DNA of 64,000 nucleotides, taken from JAIPFM01 sp964494325. GTDB taxonomy: Bacteria; Planctomycetota; Phycisphaerae; Sedimentisphaerales; Anaerobacaceae. The first letter of the stretch is position 1. Each line of letters opens with the position of its first letter. The position numbers and the translations under genes were made by a program. Positions 18,244-25,565 of the stretch are shown here, one piece after another. The DNA lies in assembly GCA_964494325.1 (NCBI GenBank), contig CAZBTJ010000001.1:61900-125899 (forward strand), in the 5' to 3' direction. A model generated the notes under the pieces. The model worked only from the letters and a program-made list of their open reading frames with translations, did not search any database and was not told the DNA's origin.

Positions 18244-21240
18244 CTATTCTGCGAGGAGTTGTTTAATCCAGGCTTCGAGATTCTCTGGAGTGGGGGAAAT
18301 GCGTACGTTGCCTGTCTTGTCGATTAGAAACAGGGCGGCTGATTCCTTGGCATCGTAGAGGGCAGACATGGCCCCGCAATTCTGATGCTCCTTCTTGAGC
18401 AGATGCTTCACGGCTTCAACCTTTTCATCTAAACCAAAGCGGAATTGAATCCGGTTGTCTTGCACAAATTGAACCACGTAAGATTCAGTGATGTCTGCAG
18501 CCCAGTTAAAATGCAGGGGATGATGCACAGCAATCATCTCCAAGCCCTGGGCATGATACGTTTCATACAGCCTATTCATCACATCGAGCTTTTGCGAATA
18601 GCCTGTCACTGAAACGCCTGTTTGGATCAATACGACCCGTCCTTCAAGCTGGGCCATGGAAACCGGATCGCTATTGATCCATGTCTCGACACAAAGCTCA
18701 GGGGCCTTTTTACCGAGAAGACCCCAGCCCTGGGGAAATATCTGAATATTACAGTCATTGACATCTGGAAGGACCGTTTCGGAAAAGTGGCCATACCCAG
18801 GAACCTGACCTTGAATCACAACCCAGTCACCTTTGGGTAATCCTCTCAACGAGAATTGCCCTTGACTGTTGGTCATGTCCTGAAACGTCTTTGTGTCAAC
18901 ACGTGTTTCAATCCGTATCCCCGCCTTAGGATATCCTTCTTCATCAAGTATTGTACCACTCACAGAACCTGTCCAGTCTGTAGTTCCCGAAAGATTGCCC
19001 ACTCCATGAAGAATAACATCACCTACATCATAATCCTGCCCTGGAGCCAGTGGCTCAATGTTTACGTTTACCCCGAGACTACTTAACCCTTGTCCCTCTT
19101 CCAGACTGAGAGGCACTGCATAGGGAATGTCCTCCCAGGCAAAACACCCATTCACATCAACCTGAGGATCAAAAGGCAACTGTTGGCCATAGCCTTCCGT
19201 GCGAGCAAAGAGCGACATGGTCACATCTGTCACAGGATGGCCCACTGTGTCTACAAAACGCCCACTCAAAGAAGCCAAAAGCTCAACAATAACGACCCAT
19301 TCATCATTAATATCTCCCTTTCTTAAAAAGAAGTGATTGCCTTGCTTCCTGCTCTCATCATAGGTCGATATAAAGTGGGGTCTCTGGGGCGTACCCGTGG
19401 GCTCGGGCATCTCGAAAAACCCGTTGGGATCTGTGGGCTCAAGCTCTACATAGTGACGTACAAAACCTTCAACAGGATTGCCCTCTGCATCAATGAGTCG
19501 CCCCTTTATCATTGGCCTGGTGGGAATGGTGATATGAATATCATCCATGGGCAATTCAACTGATACAGCCAGAGGTTCCTTGAACAGGTACACATTGCCA
19601 TTCTTCCAACCCTCGGTCTTAAGTTGATAGTCACCAGGATACAGATTTAACTGACAACGCCCAGCTTGATTTGTGCGACCACTTCCCACAGTGGTACTGA
19701 CATCGTCCCCCAGACAAGCATATACTTTCGTATCAGCCGCTGGATCACCACCCAGGCTGTCGTTCACAAAAATGGTCACAGGAACCGTCTCTTGAACGGT
19801 GAACACCAGTTCTGGTATCGGTTGCAATGGATCAATGTCTATGGTCGCATCCGCACAGAGTTCTTTGCCTTTAAAATCTGAAATACTGATACGATGCTTT
19901 CCTGTGGGCAGGCCTTCTATCACAAAATGCCCAGACGTATCAACCTTTACGAACCGTTCCACAGACTTAATGGACAGAACAGCACCCTCTGTAAACAGAC
20001 TACCATCCCCGGTCACGATGCGTCCTATGACTGCAGTCCCCGGTACCAGGGTAATTTCAACCTCTCGATCACCAGCCTTTATGGCGTAAAGCGACTGGTC
20101 AGCAACATATTCCCCGGTTTTGAAACTTGCAAACCCTTGAGCATGAACTCGCAACTGAACTCGGCTGGGTTGGGGTAACCGATCAATCACAAAAACACCC
20201 TGCTCATCGGTGTAAACGGCCATTTCGTTCATAGCCCATAGAAGCATCTGTCGATCCTTTTCCTGTTCATTGGGGATCTGAACTGACGCTTCGATCTGGG
20301 CTCCAGCCACAGGATCACCCGCAGAATCCACGACCGTGCCCATCACCCTTTCAGAGGGGTACAAAGTCACACTTTGATCGTCACCTGTCCCAGAAAACAC
20401 CTGATGCGACCACACGCCATAATCAGGATGATCAAAATAGAGAAACACACCCATATGACCAGGGTAATCAGAAGGAGTAACCTTCAGAATAAACCGGCCC
20501 TGCTGATCAGTCACCGCCTCCTCGCTTATCACTCGAAATTGCATTTCGCCACTCACGCTATGCCCCCAGACCTTTACGACAGCCAATGAAAGACCAGATT
20601 CATCATGAACCAGTCCCTGATACGTGGTGGTTTGGGAAACCTCCGGGTTTGACTGTAACAGCGTCAAAGCAGACTCGCCAACCGTGCCCTCAGCCTCTTT
20701 ATTTTCTCTCAACTCAATGGCATCAATGGTCGCAGTAAACGGATTCTCATCAATGGATCCCTGCCATTGATCCGCAAGTCTCTGCAAAGCAGGGAGCACG
20801 GATGCATCACCTATTTCCGCAAGAAACTCTGCAATCTCGATTTGCGTAGGTTCCTGAGCGGTTTGCAGTAGAGTCAGCAAGCCGGGCAGGTCTTTCTGCA
20901 CGTAAAGGCTTTGTGCCAGGGCGAGTTCGTTGGTCAGCGTTTTCTCAGGCTGATCTTCCTCTGAGGGAATTGGTTCAACGGTCTTAACAATATTGGGCTG
21001 TGGCTCAGGCGCACTATCCCCACCCTGGAGATGACGTGCCAGAAACAGACAACCTACAATAAACACGGCGGCGACCGCTATTTTTGTGATGGGACTTCTC
21101 ATAATCTTTCTCCATAGACTGAGACTATGGACCGTTTGCTTGGTGGCATTATCAATGGTGTCGTAGACCCTGTGGTCCAAACGGCTCGGTGCCTCAGTTC
21201 GCATTGTTTTAAAGAGTTTTTCTAATTCAGTCGGTCTCAT
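18244..21240 (-). CDS. sigma-coupled membrane protein with carboxypeptidase-regulatory-like repeats and redoxin-like end
   Basis: 998 residues. A short cytoplasmic N-terminus (1-50) is followed by a TM helix at about 51-69 (ITKIAVAAVFIVGCLFLARH). Helical repeats (80-190) contain YVQKDLPGLLTLLQTAQEPT. Several Ig-like CarboxypepD_reg domains follow, for example GTVVDSAGDPVAGAQI, GRLIDAEGNPVEGFV and GTILDEEGYPKAGIRI. A thioredoxin/redoxin-like domain closes it (about 845-998), with GRVVLIQTG where a CxxC would be expected, so it lacks redox cysteines. The start overlaps the sigma stop as ATGA. Position and topology suggest it controls or reports to the upstream sigma factor, acting outside the inner membrane; no recognisable zinc-finger anti-sigma motif is present. 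Paralogue of the gene at 25566-29066. Confidence 0.7.
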   Translation of the reverse strand: MRPTELEKLFKTMRTEAPSRLDHRVYDTIDNATKQTVHSLSLWRKIMRSPITKIAVAAVFIVGCLFLARHLQGGDSAPEPQPNIVKTVEPIPSEEDQPEKTLTNELALAQSLYVQKDLPGLLTLLQTAQEPTQIEIAEFLAEIGDASVLPALQRLADQWQGSIDENPFTATIDAIELRENKEAEGTVGESALTLLQSNPEVSQTTTYQGLVHDESGLSLAVVKVWGHSVSGEMQFRVISEEAVTDQQGRFILKVTPSDYPGHMGVFLYFDHPDYGVWSHQVFSGTGDDQSVTLYPSERVMGTVVDSAGDPVAGAQIEASVQIPNEQEKDRQMLLWAMNEMAVYTDEQGVFVIDRLPQPSRVQLRVHAQGFASFKTGEYVADQSLYAIKAGDREVEITLVPGTAVIGRIVTGDGSLFTEGAVLSIKSVERFVKVDTSGHFVIEGLPTGKHRISISDFKGKELCADATIDIDPLQPIPELVFTVQETVPVTIFVNDSLGGDPAADTKVYACLGDDVSTTVGSGRTNQAGRCQLNLYPGDYQLKTEGWKNGNVYLFKEPLAVSVELPMDDIHITIPTRPMIKGRLIDAEGNPVEGFVRHYVELEPTDPNGFFEMPEPTGTPQRPHFISTYDESRKQGNHFFLRKGDINDEWVVIVELLASLSGRFVDTVGHPVTDVTMSLFARTEGYGQQLPFDPQVDVNGCFAWEDIPYAVPLSLEEGQGLSSLGVNVNIEPLAPGQDYDVGDVILHGVGNLSGTTDWTGSVSGTILDEEGYPKAGIRIETRVDTKTFQDMTNSQGQFSLRGLPKGDWVVIQGQVPGYGHFSETVLPDVNDCNIQIFPQGWGLLGKKAPELCVETWINSDPVSMAQLEGRVVLIQTGVSVTGYSQKLDVMNRLYETYHAQGLEMIAVHHPLHFNWAADITESYVVQFVQDNRIQFRFGLDEKVEAVKHLLKKEHQNCGAMSALYDAKESAALFLIDKTGNVRISPTPENLEAWIKQLLAE

Positions 21241-21764
21241 TTTATGGCTTCCATTAAAGACCGAAGTTTCTCCAGGCCGTAACGGTAACGACCCTGGACA
21301 GTATTGATTGACACTCCCTGTGACTTAGCGATCGCCTTAAATTTCAAGTCACCGAAGTATCGCAATACCAGCACTTCACGTTGTTCATAGGGCAATTGCT
21401 CCAGAGCAACAGCCAGATGCTGCTGCGCTTCGTTCAAGACCACTGCCCTTTCAGGCCCTTCCTGCCAGCAGCCCTTGGATTGTTCAGGCACAACCACAAC
21501 CTTGCCCTTACGGAGGATGTCCCGGCAGGTATTGGCCACGGCAGTCAACAGATAGCCACGCAGGTTGCCACGAATGCGAATTTTGTGCTGCGAAGCCAAC
21601 ATCTTAACAAATACCTCGTGCACAGCATCCTCAGCCCCGGCGGATTCCCGCAGCAGGGCCATGGCCAGGGTCATCAGATCGTGGCGAAACAGGTCGTACA
21701 TCCCTCGCAGGGACTCAACATCCCCTTGATTAAACCGCCTGACCAGGTTTTTCGTCTCGTGCAT
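21237..21764 (-). CDS. ECF RNA polymerase sigma factor
   Basis: 175 residues from ATG 21764: region 2 about 5-75 (GAEDAVHEVFVKMLASQHKI, LRGYLLTAVANTCRDILRK) and region 4 about 110-168 (LEQLPYEQREVLVLRYFGDL, then AKSQGVSINTVQGRYRYGLE). Upstream in-frame TTG codons exist, but the ATG begins the conserved part; no clear Shine-Dalgarno was found. The last codons overlap the next gene by 4 bases, so the pair is translationally coupled. TATACT about 65 bases upstream on this strand could be a -10 element, but its -35 is weak. Confidence 0.9.
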   Translation of the reverse strand: MHETKNLVRRFNQGDVESLRGMYDLFRHDLMTLAMALLRESAGAEDAVHEVFVKMLASQHKIRIRGNLRGYLLTAVANTCRDILRKGKVVVVPEQSKGCWQEGPERAVVLNEAQQHLAVALEQLPYEQREVLVLRYFGDLKFKAIAKSQGVSINTVQGRYRYGLEKLRSLMEAIK

Positions 21765-21913
21765 ACACAATGACCCAATAACCAACAATCACCCATAAGA
21801 CTGGATGAACCGGGCGTTTAGTATACTGAAAATGGGTAATTCTGACATAAATGATTTGTATTGATTGATCCAGATAAAACAAGTAACCTAATATCATGCT
21901 TGGTGAGTCTGAA

Positions 21914-22225
21914 ATGAGAATGCTTATACAAGATGCGGGCAAGAAAATGATGCTTTTTCTCCCTCATGCTGTTCGCCAAATGACCAGACCCGATCGTATG
22001 GTTGAATCTGTGGAAGTTAGAATGGTCATTGAGAATGGCCAAATCATTGAGGATTACCCGGAAGACGCTCGAGGCCATAGCAGCTTGATCTTGGGACGTG
22101 GTCACCAGAATAGACCATTGCACGTGGTTTGTGCTCCCAAAGACGAATATTTGGCAATTATCACAGCCTATCTCCCGGACCCTCAGGAATGGAGTTCGGA
22201 TTTCAAAGAAAGGGTTCAACGATGA
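21914..22225 (+). CDS. DUF4258 protein, likely toxin of a toxin-antitoxin pair
   Basis: About 103 residues of the DUF4258 type: FLPHAVRQM near the start, then ENGQIIEDYPEDARG, and PLHVVCAPKDEYLAIITAY followed by PDPQEW. These small RelE-like proteins usually sit before a YgiT-type zinc-finger antitoxin, and here the stop overlaps that gene as ATGA. GGTGAG 6 bases before the ATG at 21914 supports this start; an ATG at 21896 is the alternative. Ribonuclease or translation-inhibiting activity is inferred from family context only. It is divergent from the sigma gene at 21764. Confidence 0.75.
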   Translation: MRMLIQDAGKKMMLFLPHAVRQMTRPDRMVESVEVRMVIENGQIIEDYPEDARGHSSLILGRGHQNRPLHVVCAPKDEYLAIITAYLPDPQEWSSDFKERVQR

Positions 22226-22434
22226 AGTGTATTCATTGTCAAGGAGAAATGAAACGAGGTTCGGCCCCACTCCACATTGATCGCAAAGACTGTCACGTGA
22301 CTCTGGACAACGTACCTGCCTGGATTTGTGAACAATGTGGAGAACCGCTTTTTGACGAAAAAGAAGTTGGGATGGTTCAGGATATTATTAAATCCCTGGA
22401 TGAGAAATGTCGAGCCTTCAATTTGTCTGCATAA
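22222..22434 (+). CDS. YgiT-type zinc-finger protein, likely antitoxin
   Basis: 70 residues. Two CxxC pairs, MKCIHCQGEM at the N-terminus and WICEQCGEPLFDE about 35 residues later, form the YgiT/MqsA-type zinc finger. The C-terminal helix MVQDIIKSLDEKC is all that follows, so the HTH domain of full MqsA is absent, as in other DUF4258 partners. It overlaps the DUF4258 gene by 4 bases. Antitoxin and autorepressor roles are known for related pairs and inferred here. Confidence 0.8.
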   Translation: MKCIHCQGEMKRGSAPLHIDRKDCHVTLDNVPAWICEQCGEPLFDEKEVGMVQDIIKSLDEKCRAFNLSA

Positions 22435-22702
22435 AAAGAATACGCAATGATTCAGGCAGACTGTGCCAACCGGAAACATCCCTGCATTGGGCTTCTCTCT
22501 CAGTGCAAGGCTGCCATTCAATAGTCTGCCCCGAGTGCTGATGTCATCTATCCGGGCCAAGAAAGCTACCCCATCAAAGACACGATTTGGACATTGCCCA
22601 TAACACAGATCGATCAATTGTTTATGTAGAGAATTGCAGGCCTTGACCAGAGCACCAGATGTCTACAAGTGAGGGTGCCTTACTCCGCCTCACCAGCCCA
22701 TA
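22435..22702. other. gap after the DUF4258-YgiT pair
   Basis: No recognised gene. A reverse open frame (LARIDDISTRGRLL near its middle) crosses the gap and runs antisense into the zinc-finger gene; it has no family likeness that I can name and is not called. Confidence 0.3.
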
Positions 22703-22860
22703 TTAGTCAATGGTAATATTCAACTCCACAGGATCATCTGTTAACAGTGTCACATCCTGATCCTTCAATATCTGATGAAACTTCGACACGGTAAGGGTAA
22801 CCAAACCGATGTGAATGTCTGAAAGATCGTAGTATCCATTTTCTTGAATGTGCTGTGCAA
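22703..22860 (-). pseudogene. unassigned C-terminal gene fragment
   Basis: The reverse frame reads ENGYYDLSDIHIGLVTLTVS and then FHQILKDQDVTLLTDDPVEL to a stop, about 50 residues of protein-like composition without a start. I do not recognise the family. It lies among toxin-type fragments and partly overlaps the forward PIN fragment. Confidence 0.3.
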
Positions 22861-22965
22861 GCCCAGGTCGACAGCATCATATCCGGTGACACTCACCTGC
22901 TGTCAATGGGAAAGTTCAGAGGCATCCCGATAATGAGACCCGCTGACTATCTGGCGACCCTCTAA
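22837..22965 (+). pseudogene. C-terminal fragment of a PIN-domain toxin
   Basis: The forward frame reads IHFLECAVQAQVDSIISGD and then THLLSMGKFRGIPIMRPADY to TAA. This is the classic end of VapC-like PIN ribonucleases: the final acidic residue in the xSGD motif, then the HLL and F-x-G-I-x-I strand. The N-terminal acidic residues and a start codon are missing, so only the last third of the gene is present. Confidence 0.6.
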
Positions 22966-22974
22966 AACCATGTC

Positions 22975-23207
22975 GAGCTACAGAGAACCGCACGCATCTT
23001 ACAGACAAACAGATCTCCAGCTGCCACAGTACGTACAGCAAAGGCAACGGGCATGCTAAGAAGGTAACGTGTTTCTGTCGCAAAGCTGGCGGGCAGATCG
23101 GTGACCACCTCCAGTTTTATTTTAAGAGGCTGGCAAATCAAAATCGGGACAGGGCTCCAAGAGAGTAAAATCGAGATCCTCGAAAAAGCGGTCCAGGTCG
23201 TAATTAC
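22975..23207 (-). pseudogene. frameshifted AbiEii/AbiGii nucleotidyltransferase-toxin fragment
   Basis: Two reverse frames carry successive parts of one family. First comes DRFFEDLDFTLLEPCPDFDL (stop at 23122-23124), then in another frame KIKLEVVTDLPASFATETRY and ATETRYLL with DLFVCKMRAVLC. These match the central part of AbiEii-type (DUF1814) nucleotidyltransferases of type IV toxin-antitoxin systems. Start, C-terminus and reading frame are all lost. Confidence 0.6.
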
Positions 23208-23290
23208 ACACAGCGTGTCGACCATTCACCGAATTCCTATGCCCATTTATAGGTTTTTTTATTGGAAATACCATTTCTCTTGCTTTCTTT

Positions 23291-23320
23291 TTGACAAATT
23301 TACGATTGAATCGTAAATTT
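23291..23320 (+). promoter_or_regulatory. promoter with embedded 25-base palindrome; leaderless start
   Basis: TTGACA at 23291-23296 and TAAATT at 23314-23319 have a 17-base spacer. The predicted transcript would begin at or next to the ATG at 23326, leaving no room for a ribosome site. A perfect palindrome (arms AAATTTACGATT and AATCGTAAATTT around one G, 23296-23307 and 23309-23320) fills the promoter from the -35 edge through the -10, as an operator for a repressor would. Confidence 0.6.
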
Positions 23321-23325
23321 ACTAT

Positions 23326-24516
23326 ATGATTACAAGAACATTAGGTCAATATTTAATAAGAGACGCTCAGTACTATCCAGTCCTTACACTGACGGGGCCA
23401 CGACAGTCCGGAAAAACAACCTTAGTACGATCAATTTTCCCAGATTACACTTATGTTTCACTTGAAGAGACCGATAACCGTCTTTTGGCTATTGATGACC
23501 CAAGAGGCTTCCTGGATCGCTTCAAAAGCCCTGTTATTATCGATGAAGCACAACGAGCCCCAGATCTTTTTTCCTATATACAAACTGCGGTAGACATGTC
23601 TGATGCCCCTGGGCAATATATACTGACTGGCTCACAAAATTTTCTATTAATGGAGAAAGTCTCGCAAACACTTGCTGGACGTTGTGGGATTCTTCATCTA
23701 ATGCCCTTTGAACGAACCGAACTTGAAAAAAAAAGCCAGGTTGCCCCTCAATCACCCCAGTCTATTTTTACCAACAAAACCACAGACTTCGACCTATTGG
23801 AAACCATACACAAGGGTTTTTATCCTCGTATCCATAACAAAGCAATCCCCCCTGAAGTCTGGCTACCTGATTATGTCCAAACCTATTTACAGCGTGACGT
23901 AAGAGCATTGGTCAACGTCGGTGACATTGAACGGTTTGAACGGTTCCTGATCCTTGTAGCAGGGCGGACCGGCCAACTTCTCAATTATTCAGCATTAGCC
24001 AATGACCTGGGTATTTCGGTTGATACAGCCAAACGATGGATTTCTGTACTCAAGACAAGCTTCCTGGTATTCTTACTAAAACCACATCATCGCAATTTCA
24101 ACAAACGCATTATCAAGAGCCCCAAGATCTACTTCTATGATACAGGCCTCGTATGTCATCTATTAGGAATCCGCACGATCGATCAATTGCAAACGCATCC
24201 TTTGCGAGGTGCACTATTTGAAAATTTAATTGTTTCTGAGACTGCAAAAAAATACCACCATCACCGCCAACAGCTCCCGTTGTATTTTTGGCGAGATCAA
24301 ACAGGTCACGAAATCGATCTTCTCATTGAGGACGGTACTGATCTCTATCCGGTTGAAATCAAAGCAGGCCAAACAGTTTCTTCAGGGATGTTTGATACAC
24401 TTCACTGGTGGTGCCAACAAGCTAACCAACCCCTATCTACAGCAACCCTTGTTTACGGCGGCAATGATTTCTATACACATAATACTGTTGCAGTACGGCC
24501 CTGGTTCTCAGTATAA
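23326..24516 (+). CDS. AAA_14 / DUF4143 ATPase
   Basis: 396 residues. The N-terminal AAA ATPase has Walker A GPRQSGKTT (about residues 24-32), Walker B VIIDEAQ near 70-76 and a sensor-like LTGSQNF near 100. The C-terminal DUF4143 domain resembles a PD-(D/E)XK nuclease-like fold, with FWRDQTGHEIDLLIEDG and YPVEIKAGQT supplying the D and ExK residues. This family is very common, horizontally mobile and usually solitary; its function is unknown. Expression is probably from the palindromic promoter immediately upstream, giving a leaderless message. Confidence 0.88.
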   Translation: MITRTLGQYLIRDAQYYPVLTLTGPRQSGKTTLVRSIFPDYTYVSLEETDNRLLAIDDPRGFLDRFKSPVIIDEAQRAPDLFSYIQTAVDMSDAPGQYILTGSQNFLLMEKVSQTLAGRCGILHLMPFERTELEKKSQVAPQSPQSIFTNKTTDFDLLETIHKGFYPRIHNKAIPPEVWLPDYVQTYLQRDVRALVNVGDIERFERFLILVAGRTGQLLNYSALANDLGISVDTAKRWISVLKTSFLVFLLKPHHRNFNKRIIKSPKIYFYDTGLVCHLLGIRTIDQLQTHPLRGALFENLIVSETAKKYHHHRQQLPLYFWRDQTGHEIDLLIEDGTDLYPVEIKAGQTVSSGMFDTLHWWCQQANQPLSTATLVYGGNDFYTHNTVAVRPWFSV

Positions 24517-24579
24517 GATTGTCTGAGCTCCACGCATACTCCAACTTACTCCTAATCAACACCCACTTTTGAACTACTT

Positions 24580-24861
24580 TTACCGAGCCGTCCTATATAT
24601 GGGCACCCACACATACGACGGCTCACCCTGATCATTAACTCCCTTGCCTGTGACCTGTTTTTCAAAATGGAATGTAAAGTAGGCATGAGCCATGGAGGTA
24701 AAAGCCTCCTCACGCAGAGGCATGGATTGCGATACAGGAAAATTGATTTTCGAATCAGACAGCCAGGTGTGAGAATAGGAAAATGAAAGACGTTTCTTCT
24801 CGTCCGGTCGAAGAACGCCGACTTCCTGGTCCTCATAGTACACATAAAGCCGCTCAGCCAT
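24580..24861 (-). pseudogene. truncated HipA (N-terminal domain only)
   Basis: The first about 60 residues (LYVYYEDQEVGVLRPDEKKR, then FSYSHTWL and ISL/PLR-like FPVSQSMPLREEAF) match the N-terminal coupling domain of HipA-type kinases. After AHAYFT, where LLPEG is normally found, the sequence changes to an unrelated tail and stops at residue 93. The Ser/Thr kinase body (about 330 residues) is absent. It overlaps hipB by 8 bases as in intact hipBA operons. It is probably a toxin-dead relic, though a small protein could still be made. Confidence 0.65.
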
Positions 24862-25102
24862 TGTTTGGGAATCTCCGCACTCTCAATGTCATGTCGCAGC
24901 CAATGCACCGAAGCACGTGGAGTATCTTGCCGATTTCAGCCGTGACCTTTCCATTTTCAAGTTCAGAAATGAACCGCCTGCTCACACCACTGATATCACA
25001 CAGATCAGCCTGGGTCATAGTGCGTGATTTTCGGATGGCGCGAATGTACTGGCCAATATCCAGCACAGACTGAAGACTAATTTCATTTTCTCTACTATTC
25101 AT
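24854..25102 (-). CDS. HipB-like XRE-family antitoxin/repressor
   Basis: 82 residues from ATG 25102. A helix-turn-helix of the Cro/CI type spans about 15-70 (SRTMTQADLCDISGVSRRFI, then SELENGKVTAEIGKILHVLR). Upstream in-frame codons exist, but the promoter at 25122-25150 places the transcript start next to this ATG. It precedes and overlaps the truncated hipA. Two CCCGTAC-type sites around its promoter suggest autorepression. Confidence 0.8.
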   Translation of the reverse strand: MNSRENEISLQSVLDIGQYIRAIRKSRTMTQADLCDISGVSRRFISELENGKVTAEIGKILHVLRCIGCDMTLRVRRFPNNG

Positions 25103-25108
25103 ACTTTG

Positions 25109-25170
25109 TTCCCGTACAGTAACAATAGACAGCTTTTCGTGAATTGTCAAAAAATATATCCCGTACGGGA
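25109..25170 (-). promoter_or_regulatory. hipB promoter and paired operators
   Basis: On the minus strand TTGACA (25150-25145) and TATTGT (25127-25122) are 17 bases apart. A perfect 12-bp palindrome TCCCGTACGGGA lies at 25159-25170 just upstream of the -35, and an imperfect copy (TCCCGTACAGTAA) at 25110-25122 covers the predicted start site. Two sites straddling a promoter is the known HipB operator layout. Confidence 0.65.
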
Positions 25171-25275
25171 AACTACGAAAAGAGTCCGCTTCTGGCCCTG
25201 CGATAGCTGCTGTTTCAATCAACAAGTAGAGGAGACGCGCTCATTGATAACACTTTAGCACTACAAAACAAAAGT

Positions 25276-25432
25276 GTGGTTCACGATTTAAAAGGTCACC
25301 GTTCACGTCCACCAAGAAACCGGAGCCTCGCCATCCCTTGCGGGGGGGGACCGTTGTAAAGACTGGCTTATTCGATCGACCGTGAACCATGAATCGTGAA
25401 CCACTTTAGCAAAGTGCTTCACTTGGCTAAAG
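25276..25432. repeat. inverted-repeat element (13-bp arms) plus adjoining hairpin
   Basis: GTGGTTCACGATT at 25276-25288 pairs exactly with AATCGTGAACCAC at 25392-25404, 103 bases apart. Directly adjacent, CTTTAGC and GCTAAAG (25404-25410 and 25426-25432) enclose a nested AGTG/CACT stem. It could be a small non-autonomous element or a structured RNA region. Confidence 0.45.
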
Positions 25433-25500
25433 TATTGCACGTTTGTCACCAATATAACACGGTCCAGGTGCGAAAGGGTCTAATTGGTGTGATAAATTCA

Positions 25501-25532
25501 TAAAAAAAGGCCGAGCAGTTGGGCTCGGCCTT
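25501..25532 (-). terminator. rho-independent terminator of the sigma/repeat-protein pair
   Basis: Stem AAGGCCGAGC / GCTCGGCCTT (one bulge) 34 bases past the stop, followed on the minus strand by seven T. Confidence 0.85.
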
Positions 25533-25565
25533 GGATAAATACCCACTAATGTCCAAAAGAGTCTG

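Larger units (their letters stand above)
25226..25565. other. 340-base gap with inverted repeats
   Basis: No gene seen. It holds the 13-bp inverted repeat and hairpin at 25276-25432 and the terminator of the next operon. Confidence 0.5.

Noticed and set aside
22216..22617. Reverse open frame of 133 codons over the zinc-finger gene
   Set aside because: It overlaps a convincing antitoxin gene antisense and I recognise no family; at most a fragment.
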